Shown piece after piece: positions 11,801 through 18,244 of a DNA stretch of 25,627 nucleotides. The notes beneath the pieces are model-generated. The model made no database searches and was not told where the DNA came from. It worked only from the letters and a program-made list of their open reading frames with translations. The stretch is from Reclinomonas americana ATCC 50394 (lineage: Eukaryota; Jakobida; Jakobea; Jakobida), in contig PS015249.1 in assembly GCA_048213135.1 (NCBI GenBank), positions 1 through 25,627 of the forward strand, written 5' to 3'. The position numbers were made by a program, and so were the translations under genes. Position 1 is the first letter of the stretch; every line of letters begins with the position of its first letter.

Positions 11801-12183
11801 AGCTGATGTCGAAGCGCGTGGTACAGCTGCATGAGGAGCTGGACGAACTCATGTCGCCGCGCAACGGCATGTACCGACTGCGCCAGCATCTGCAGCAGGT
11901 GGATCCACCCTGCATCCCCTACATTGGTCTGTACTTTACGGATCTGGTATTCCTCGACGACGGTGCACCAAATACGTGGCGCGGAACGGCCATGGTGAAC
12001 TTTGCCAAGTGCCGTCGCATTGCCAAGGTCATTATGGAGATTGGCACGTATCAGCAGCAGCCGTACCCCATTCGACCGGTGCAATACCTGCTGCATCACT
12101 TGTCGTCGTCGCAGATGACGGTGCTGGACGATAATCAGCAGTTTGCGGCGTCGCTCAAGATTGAGCCGCGCGTGCGCGCTTAA
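911..12183 (+). CDS. DOCK-like protein with C-terminal RasGEF module (5' partial, 39 exons)
   Basis: Exons: 911-1025, 1095-1211, 1281-1414, 1472-1737, 2173-2296, 2354-2576, 2709-2818, 2886-3081, 3149-3379, 3448-3783, 3852-3985, 4032-4166, 4229-4337, 4407-4698, 4770-4975, 5043-5292, 5367-5743, 5804-5924, 5995-6162, 6250-6722, 6800-6949, 7027-7242, 7314-7532, 7594-7747, 7817-8034, 8105-8215, 8278-8384, 8451-8556, 8617-8808, 8883-9082, 9161-9288, 9363-9493, 9562-9737, 9801-10035, 10110-10239, 10325-10469, 10536-10809, 10887-11132, 11707-12183 (stop TAA). All joins keep frame, giving about 2,576 residues. The start codon is not visible. Residues below count from 911. Domains in order: DOCK N-terminal region (1-360), acidic linker (365-428), DHR-1/C2 (429-740), Ser/Pro-rich disorder (745-1120), helical DOCK body with HDLDSKY (about 1700), RasGEF_N (about 2180-2300), catalytic RasGEF (2337-2576). 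Family knowledge: DHR-1 binds phosphoinositides, and RasGEF drives GDP/GTP exchange on Ras-like GTPases. No DHR-2 was seen. The exon 8215/8278 donor could instead lie at about 8233; both options keep frame. Confidence 0.85.
1738..2172 (+). other. Long polypyrimidine intron (435 nt as assembled)
   Basis: The donor is GTGTGTGTGAG at 1738 and the acceptor is CTTGTGCAG ending at 2172. Most of the intron is C/T on the sense strand, including long C runs near 2096-2106 and 2150-2165, and it contains a 20-N placeholder gap at 2003-2022. No gene is visible inside it. Flanking exons join in phase (GCA G / TG GCG). Confidence 0.85.
3149..4337 (+). other. DHR-1 (DOCK C2) domain
   Basis: Residues about 429-743. 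Recognisable landmarks in order are: PYFTYQHELFVYPLV and DARNILVR (entry to the C2 fold); SEVHYNVRNPQFFDEFRVNL followed by HHLLFLFYNIS (central C2 strands); ELVPATKTLLGYSIMP; and LVSTIQPQDDSVNKFYSGC, which matches the DOCK 'lvSTvy.QD..l..Ff..C' exit. In DOCK proteins this domain binds phosphatidylinositol phosphates and recruits the protein to membranes. A Gly/Ser insert (SGGGGDELLPG) sits inside the domain at about 3530-3560. The join 3985/4032 uses donor GTGTGC, the only choice found that restores the LVST frame. Confidence 0.85.
4407..5743 (+). other. Ser/Pro/Ala-rich linker with repeated SPRN motifs
   Basis: About 375 residues of low-complexity sequence follow DHR-1, across four exons. 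They include a glycine run (about 4480-4510), an alanine run (about 5163-5185) and a repeated motif around 5450-5500 (SSPRNSPLNSPRNS), with further SPRN and SPR copies nearby. The many Ser-Pro pairs are potential targets for proline-directed kinases, and SPRR/RRS contexts recur (inference). This stretch is not part of the usual DOCK core and looks like a disordered insertion between DHR-1 and the helical body. Confidence 0.75.
5804..9737 (+). other. Helical DOCK body with HDxDxKY signature
   Basis: Residues about 1120-2075 are mostly helical sequence. The exon pair 8105-8215 / 8278-8384 encodes AAVRQLFRQHDLDSKYQ then RHRLAAMYLPLL, which matches the DOCK signature (lL..HD.D.RY....r.riA.LYlPLl). 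Preceding exons (MRMEFLRVLLDVPYLL, LPQWLSAVFVQVLEEP) and following ones (PYSFVCRLLRLLN, LDILSTVVMRAVTQ, SWKLLFSAVFSQC) fit the surrounding armadillo-like repeats. In known DOCK proteins this region leads to DHR-2; here it leads to an acidic, Ser/Ala-rich linker (9801-10200) and then to RasGEF. Confidence 0.7.
10170..12183 (+). other. RasGEF_N plus catalytic RasGEF module
   Basis: RasGEF_N starts at about 10185 with AGTVEKLIDMITSPSNQDPN and continues YRTVYFLTYRSFTPPAELL, the classic 'G....Lve.Lt......f...FLlTYRsF..p.eLL' pattern. The catalytic domain runs from 10887 to 12183: LEIARQLTLVEYSLFRRI, PRELMNQCW, MIDRFNVVSRYVATSI, then PLNNLNGVHEILGGLSS and HRLKRT. It closes with PPCIPYIGLYFTDLVFLD, MVNFAKCRRIAK and a final YPIRPVQYLLHHL. 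All hallmark segments of a Cdc25-type exchange domain are present, so the domain looks competent. Which GTPase it acts on (Ras, Rap or other) cannot be read from the sequence. The stop is the TAA at 12181-12183. Confidence 0.93.
11133..11706 (+). other. Long, purine/GT-rich intron inside the RasGEF domain
   Basis: The 574-nt intron splits the catalytic domain between SKWIEIAQ and LCRTPLNNLN. The donor is GTGAGGG and the acceptor is CGCCCGCAG. Unlike the other long introns here, its sense strand is rich in G, A and GT (for example a TGTGTGTGTGTGG run near 11200), and only the last 70 nt are pyrimidine-rich. Its complement looks like an ordinary sense-strand intron of this genome. Short reverse-strand open frames are compositionally biased and resemble nothing known. 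Confidence 0.8.
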
Positions 12184-12353
12184 TCTCTTCTTTACTATCG
12201 TAACCCCAATTTTGACCTATTTTCTCTCTCTTGTGCTTTTACACCTTCGTGTCCATGTTTTTTTGTGTGTGTATGTGTGCCATTACAACTCTCCTTCTGA
12301 TCCTGTTTAAAAAAAGAAAGCCATGTACATTAATCGCTGCGCACATTTCATTG
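12184..12353. other. Convergent intergenic spacer
   Basis: Only 170 bp separate the stop codons of the DOCK-RasGEF gene (plus strand) and the GT77-like gene (minus strand). The spacer is T-rich on the plus strand, with TTTTTTTGTGTGTG near 12258 and an A-run (TTTAAAAAAAG) near 12306. Both 3' ends must be formed here. No AATAAA hexamer is seen on either strand. Confidence 0.8.
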
Positions 12354-14170
12354 CTACCTCACTGGCCGATTGCTGGCCTCGCGCATTCCCTGCTCTAGAA
12401 GCTCATCGCCGACCCACAGACCCTCATTCTTTAGCCCCTGCACCTTGTCGGCATCCATGTTGACGTACCCAACGTGGCTGGCCACGCGTTTCGCTCGCGC
12501 CGCCGTGAAGCCATTGGCCAGCAGTGCCTCGTAGCCGACCAGATTGTTGAAGCGTTCGGGATCCATGGCCGTCATCACTGGAGGAGGAGGAGGAATTAGT
12601 GCAACGAAGAAGATGTAACAATGGAAGACATGGGCACGCACCGAGTCCCTCTCGAACATGCAGGTCGAGAATCGTATTGAACGCCTCCTGCTCCCAGATG
12701 CCGCGAAACACGTCGAGCATGTCAACCACTTGCGCCAGGAGACGTCGCACGCGATCATTCGGCTGTGCCAACCAGATGCCGGTGGAGAGACAGTACAGGA
12801 ACTGCAGCGAGAGACGGTGAGGTGACGGTGTGAGGTGGACGAGGGAGAGAGAGAGAGAGTGAGAGGGAGGTCGGCACGGACCGGAAACATGGGGCAGCGC
12901 GGGTACACCACACACGTGGTCGGCAAGTGGCGGAACGGCGCCCGCACTCGATTCTCGTAGCCGTGACTCCAGTACTCGGTGCGCGGGTCGGTGCTGTCGG
13001 TCAGTGCCTGCCAGTCGGGCAGCGGTGGATCCCATGTCACTCGATGCAGCAGCGTGCGATCTGCTGTGTTGCCGCCCTCGTGCCCCGACACGGTATCAAA
13101 GGCCGCAAACGCGAAATGCTTGTGCAGAAAGGGCAGTGGCTCCTGCTGGAATGCCACATCCACATCGGAGAACATGGGCTCGTAGCCGAGCACGGTGAAT
13201 GCGTGCCCATACAACCACTTCAAGTTGACTGCAGCCATGGAGGTGAGACGAAGAAAGCTGCCGAAAAGCAGACACACGGCACGCACCGTGATTGGCTGGC
13301 GTATCCCATCCACTATCGTCCACGTACAGCAAATCGGCAGGAAAGTTGGCCTCCTGCACCAGCGTCACGCGCGTCCGCTCATCGGTACACACCACCAGCG
13401 GGCGCTGAAAACGCGTGTTCCGTCGCAGGTGGTACACCCAGTTGAAGAGCCACTTGGCGTAGCCGACATTATGCACGCGCACCACCGTAAACATGACAAC
13501 ACGAGTGCCCGCGGCCACAAACTCCTCGGCCAGTCGTCGCGCACTGACATCAATGAACGTGCTGTTGGCGTGGTGGTGCGTGAAGAAGAAGCGAGGGTCG
13601 AGTCGCGGAGCCTGCACAAAGTCGCGTTCCAGTGCAGTGCACTCGTCGGCGGTGCGAACGAGGGGGGTCTGTGGAGGGCAAAGGAGATGGATGAGGAGGG
13701 GAGGGAAGAGAAGGGGAAGAGAAGGGGAAGAGAAGGGGAAGAGAAGGGGGGAGGAGAAGGGGGGAAGGAGAAGGGGAAGAAAGCAGAGAGCAGAGAGCAG
13801 AGAGAGAGAGAGAGAGAGCAGAGCAGAGAGCAGAGAACAAAGAGCAGAGAGAAGCGAGAGAGGAGAGAGGAAGAGAGTTGCTCACCGGCACATACTCAGG
13901 TCGAGGCAAATGCGTGAGCTTTGCGCGATGCACAGGGCCTTCTGTGAGCATAGTGCGCATGCCACTCACACTGCGCGCGCTGACCACTGCAGCCCACACA
14001 GAGGCGACAACCGCAAGAGCAGCACAGAAGAGGAGACTGGCGACGAGAAGTTGCATGGAGGAGGGATGCATGAGAGTGAGAGGTCGTTGTTGAGGTTGAG
14101 GTTGTTGTGAGAGAGAAGGAGCGGTGAGTGTCACTCGCACATCATCGCCGCCGTTGTTGGTCGAGGTCAT
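12354..14170 (-). CDS. GT77-like nucleotide-diphospho-sugar transferase, type II membrane protein
   Basis: Exons in transcript order: 14170-13886, 13668-13287, 13228-12882, 12801-12642, 12577-12354, giving 465 aa with every junction in frame. The start ATG (MTSTNNGGDD) is the first in its frame ahead of a membrane anchor at residues about 39-63 (MQLLVASLLFCAALAVVASV), so the topology is type II, as expected for a Golgi enzyme. The luminal part has VVMFTVVRVHNVGYAKWLFN and RPLVVCTDERT (Rossmann-like nucleotide-sugar fold), the DxD motif SDVDVAF (Asp 244/246) that normally holds the metal and UDP-sugar, and WEQEAFN at about 374, typical of the PF03407/GT77 family. The donor sugar and acceptor are not predictable. 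A roughly 75-residue tail after WEQEAFN (NNLVGYEALLANGF...) is less familiar. The neighbour upstream is another glycosyltransferase. Confidence 0.82.
13669..13885 (-). repeat. Purine minisatellite filling intron 1 of the GT77-like gene
   Basis: The 217-nt intron is almost pure purine on the plus strand, hence pyrimidine on the sense strand. From about 13700 to 13755 it is a near-perfect array of a 12-bp unit, GAAGAGAAGGGG. It then degenerates into GGAGAAGGGG and AGAGCAGAG variants and an (AG)n run near 13800-13818. Sense-strand splice signals are donor GTGAGC and an acceptor ending in CCACAG. Confidence 0.85.
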
Positions 14171-14722
14171 GCTGATGAGCGCATATGCGCAAAGGAAGAC
14201 GAGAAGGAAAACGAAATTGAGAGGACTCTTGCAAAGGACGAAGGAGGAAGCTGCTCGAAGGGGAAGGCTTGTGTGTTGCAGTTGCCACTTATGCTGCGTT
14301 GCAAAGTCGAGGCAGCATTGAGCGATCTTTATCGATATCGAGATCGATCCATTGAAGGAGGAAGCTGCCACTGTCGAAGAGAAGCGATCGCTCATCGCAC
14401 GTACCAGCCGTACGTATACAGCGTTCAGTATCGATATCATAATCGATCGACTGCGAAGGACATACAGCTGTGAAAAGGAAGCTGCCACTGTCGAAGAGAA
14501 GCGATCGCTCTTGCCCTTGCTCAAAAGTAGAGACAGCATGCAACGATTGACTGCGAAGGCACAGATCTGAGAAGACGGCGATCGCTCCTGCCCTGCTCAC
14601 TGCAGCTGCCGTGCCTGCATCGCCGTAAAGATATCGCTACAGGGTTCGCTCTCTCGGCTGCTATTGTGTGTTGGNNNNNNNNNNNNNNNNNNNNCATTTC
14701 ATTCTCTACACTATCTCTCTCT
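14171..14722. promoter_or_regulatory. Upstream region of the GT77-like gene with palindrome-bearing tandem repeat
   Basis: This 550-bp spacer lies between the start of the GT77-like gene and the stop of the GT61-like gene. A 34-bp sequence (GGAAGCTGCCACTGTCGAAG and the following 14 bases) is exactly repeated at 14360-14393 and 14477-14510, a spacing of 117 bp. Two TATCGATA palindromes occur at 14330-14337 and 14429-14436, with further ATCGAT copies beside them. GCGATCGC-type palindromes occur near 14384, 14501 and 14577. The palindromes and their position before a start codon suggest protein-binding sites or a repeat-derived promoter (inference). A 20-N gap lies at 14675-14694. Confidence 0.6.
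14360..14510. repeat. Exact 34-bp direct repeat, two copies 117 bp apart
   Basis: Copies at 14360-14393 and 14477-14510 are identical, and each ends in the palindrome AGCGATCGCT. A diverged relative (GGAGGAAGCTGCTCGAAG) is seen near 14245-14262, and a partial one (GGCGATCGCTC) near 14577. Flanks also resemble each other (ATCGATCGACTGCGAAGG near 14442; ACGATTGACTGCGAAGG near 14542), so the real unit is longer than 34 bp. Confidence 0.85.
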
Positions 14723-17521
14723 CTAAGCAACAGCCACGCTGAGCTGCTGCAGCTTCTCGACGCGACCGCGCTCGAGGAAGCGAGCGTCGATGCGGTCGAG
14801 GAAGGTGCGAATGGCAGGTATTGGGATGTACAGGCTGGTGTGCGGCTGGCCTTCTGGGTCAAAGTAGATGGATACCTGCGCGTGCGTGGTGGTGGTGGTG
14901 GCGATGAGTGCGTGAGGAAGAGATTGGAAGAGTGGCGGGTGGAGGATGAAGTAGCGCAACGTCCAATCCACAGCCCTTGGCCAGGAAAAAGTGGCACGGG
15001 TTCCACGAGATGGTCTCNNNNNNNNNNNNNNNNNNNNNNNNNNNNNNNNNNNNNNNNNNNNNNNNNNNNNNNNNNNNNNNNNNNNNNNNNNNNNNNNNNN
15101 NNNNNNNNNNNNNNNNNNNNNNNNNNNNNNNNNNNNNNNNNNNNNNNNNNNNNNNNNNNNNNNNNNNNNNNNNNNNNNNNNNNNNNNNNNNNNNNNNNNN
15201 NNNNNNNNNNNNNNNNNNNNNNNNNNNNNNNNNNNNNNNNNNNNNNNNNNNNNNNNNNNNNNNNNNNNNNNNNNNNNNNNNNNNNNNNNNNNNNNNNNNN
15301 NNNNNNNNNNNNNNNNNNNNNNNNNNNNNNNNNNNNNNNNNNNNNNNNNNNNNNNNNNNNNNNNNNNNNNNNNNNNNNNNNNNNNNNNNNNNNNNNNNNN
15401 NNNNNNNNNNNNNNNNNNNNNNNNNNNNNNNNNNNNNNNNNNNNNNNNNNNNNNNNNNNNNNNNNNNNNNNNNNNNNNNNNNNNNNNNNNNNNNNNNNNN
15501 NNNNNNNNNNNNNNNNNNNNNNNNNNNNNNNNNNNNNNNNNNNNNNNNNNNNNNNNNNNNNNNNNNNNNNNNNNNNNNNNNNNNNNNNNNNNNNNNNNNN
15601 NNNNNNNNNNNNNNNNNNNNNNNTGTTTGGTAGCCGGGGTGGATCTCAAAGTACGAGCTCCCCTCGCGAACAAACAGATTGTGAACGGAGCCTGTGCGCG
15701 CGCAGTCAATAAAATACTCCATGGCCGTCGTTTTTGACTGTGAGCGTGTCACGCACCTGCACCCTCCGGAGCAATGACCAGATCGGCGGTGGAGAAGAGC
15801 AACATGGAGTCGTAGAACGACAACTTCCCGTCGAACTTGTCGACAACCCAGTGCGGGAAGTTGTTCTGAATGTAGGCCTCGATCTGCGAAAACACAGTCG
15901 GTCAGCTGCCGAACAAGTCTCTCACAGACCAGCGCACTCACCTGATTCTCGCTGAGCAGCTCACGGGAACGACCCTTGCGTTGCACGATGATCACGTGAC
16001 GAATCTCACGCGAAACGGCACCACCGTTCGTCCGCTCGGCGCGCGCTCTGGCCTCTGCACCAACGAAAAAGAGAGCGTGAACGTAGCGACACCTACACCG
16101 TCACTCACTCGCCACGAACCAGGCCAGAAAGAGTTCCAGTGCGAGTTCAGCGCACTACCGTGCAGGCTCCAGATGATCTGGCGGAATTTTCGAATCAACG
16201 TCACGGGCGGCTGGCCGCAATACGTGCCGGCGGGGAAGTACACGCGATCGGCATTCAGGCCGGCAAAGCTCTTGTCCAGCCGAATGAGCTGCCACAAAGC
16301 ACGTGAGCGTGAGGGCGCGAGTGTGCGTGTGCAAGAGTGGTTCTGTGAGACGAAACTCGATGCTGCGAGATGCCGAGCAACTCCATCAGTTCCACATCCT
16401 TCTCACCGTACATGCTGGCCGAGATGGCCACCTTCAGCTTCGGCATGCTCTGCACCAGATCCCACACCTGCAGCAGGCGCATGGTCTCCTCCATGACAAA
16501 GTGGAAGAAGCCGTCGCCCCACGTCATGCGCAACACCACCACGTCCATCGCCGGCCGCACCGCTCCCTGCGGATACTGCGTCGACGATGCCTTGCCATCG
16601 CGATGACACTGCTCGGCCACATACGCAAACTTGGAGTCGTACACCACTCCACCATTGTCGACCAGCTGCGCACGGGCACCATTCAGCATCGACCAGCGAA
16701 ACAACACAGGTACAGCACGCACCGCGCCCGGAATCACGGCATACCACGACTGCCATCGCCCAGACTTGTGCATGACAAAGCCCGGCGCGCCAGGCACCGG
16801 CAGCACCGGCGGCCCCAACACATCGCGATTGCCCGGTATCCTCACCGGCTCCTCGACAATCACCGGCGTCGTCTGACGCATGACACGTAAGGTGGACAAC
16901 TCGAGTGCATACAGGCAAGCGACGACTAAACCAAATCATACTGCGGTAACCGCACGACTGAGGCGCCTTCCGGAAGCAACGCACGATGCTTCAGCACATC
17001 GCCTCCCACCAGCACCGTCAGACCGTTCTCATTCAACATCAGATCTTGCACGCATATAAGATGAGCTGTCACTGTCTCCACCAAAGGGACTTCAACACAG
17101 ACAGACAGAGTGACTGACCAGCCTCCTCGCGATAATCCAACACAGCATCGGGGGCGAGCGGGCGAATAACCTCGGGATCGGGTCGCACAGAGCCTCCCGC
17201 GCGTCGCACCTCAATCAACTCGTATCGTTGCGTTGCTCGCCATCGCCACACCAACGCCCACACAATCAACACCACTGCAACAGTGGCGACTGCTGCAATG
17301 ACCAGGCACTGTTGTTGGCGCTGTTGGTGGTGTTGGTGCTTTTGCTGAGGGGATTCGAGGAGATCTTCTTCTTCGACACTGGAGAGCTCATTGAGTGCGT
17401 GCTCGCTGTCGTTGTTGGAGTGGCGACAGCAGTGGTGGCGACACCAGGCGAGGATGTGAGAGAGGGAGGCGGGGAGAGGCACAGAGAGGAGACCGTGCGG
17501 GCGCATTCGCACTTGTCGCAT
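14723..17521 (-). CDS. GT61-like glycosyltransferase, type II membrane protein (one internal gap)
   Basis: Exons in transcript order: 17521-17119, 17044-16932, 16872-16357, 16288-16159, 16054-15942, 15883-15757, 15691-15624, gap 15018-15623, 15017-14961, 14875-14723 (stop TAG). About 559 residues are visible. The start at 17521 is the first ATG after an in-frame stop. A Gln/His-rich N-tail precedes a membrane segment at residues 72-92 (CLVIAAVATVAVVLIVWALV). The luminal part shows WGDGFFHFVMEE at about 290-300 (the family's 'W..n..Hf..D' segment), LGISQHRLIRLDKS, ADRVYFPAG, IRHVIIVQRKGRSRELLSEN, and DLVIAPEGAGSVHNLFV, equivalent to the GT61/EOGT motif 'G.HGAGLtN..F'. GT61 enzymes add xylose or GlcNAc to glycans in the ER/Golgi; the specificity here is unknown. 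The motif has Glu where His is usual. The last splice uses GTTGCG. Confidence 0.8.
15018..15623. other. Assembly gap (606 N) inside the GT61-like gene
   Basis: The gap separates the exon ending FEIHPGYQ from the exon beginning ETISWNPCHFF. Open reading on both sides shows that coding sequence runs into the gap, which probably hides a short C-terminal segment and one or more introns. Confidence 0.95.
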
Positions 17522-18244
17522 GGCCGGGGTGGTGAGGAGAGGACGAACATGCAGGACAGCGAGAAGGAGCGTAAGGGTTCCCCTAGAGCTCTGCCCCTCT
17601 CTCACGTAGTGAAGGGTCTCAGCGTAACCGGATCCTCAAACCTCATCTCTTGGCGCACGTCGACCTGACAGCACGAACCCCTCTCTCGCGTATGGTGACG
17701 GGTGTTNNNNNNNNNNNNNNNNNNNNNNNNNNNNNNNNNNNNNNNNNNNNNNNNNNNNNNNNNNNNNNNNNNNNNNNNNNNNNNNNNNNNNNNNNNNNNN
17801 NNNNNNNNNNNNNNNNNNNNNNNNNNNNNNNNNNNNNNNNNNNNNNNNNNNNNNNNNNNNNNNNNNNNNNNNNNNNNNNNNNNNNNNNNNNNNNNNNNNN
17901 NNNNNNNNNNNNNNNNNNNNNNNNNNNNNNNNNNNNNNNNNNNNNNNNNNNNNNNNNNNNNNNNNNNNNNNNNNNNNNNNNNNNNNNNNNNNNNNNNNNN
18001 NNNNNNNNNNNNNNNNNNNNNNNNNNNNNNNNNNNNNNNNNNNNNNNNNNNNNNNNNNNNNNNNNNNNNNNNNNNNNNNNNNNNNNNNNNNNNNNNNNNN
18101 NNNNNNNNNNNNNNNNNNNNNNNNNNNNNNCACGTCGGTTTAGTATGGGGAAAAATCGGGGAAAGTTACTATGTGACAGAAGAGAGGAGAGGGCAGGAGG
18201 GGAAAAAAGAAAAGTGGAAGAAGAGATGGAAAGCTGCCTTTCGT
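17522..18244. other. Intergenic region, GT61-like gene to acyltransferase, mostly gap
   Basis: The region should hold the promoter of the GT61-like gene and the 3' end of the acyltransferase gene, both on the minus strand. A sequence around 17593 (CCCCTCTCTCACGTAGTGA) recurs in altered form around 17687 (CCCCTCTCTCGCGTATGGTG), suggesting a tandem repeat with a period of about 94 bp that probably collapsed into the 424-N gap at 17707-18130. The 18131-18244 part is purine-rich (GAAGAGAGGAGAGGG). No gene is visible. Confidence 0.6.

Noticed and set aside
13195-14110. Plus-strand frames of 200-240 codons across the GT77-like gene
   Set aside because: They consist largely of the purine minisatellite (Glu/Arg/Lys/Gly repeats) and antisense of GT77 exons.
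14360-14510. CRISPR-like array
   Set aside because: Only two exact copies with an 83-bp interval that is itself partly repeated, in a eukaryotic intergenic region.
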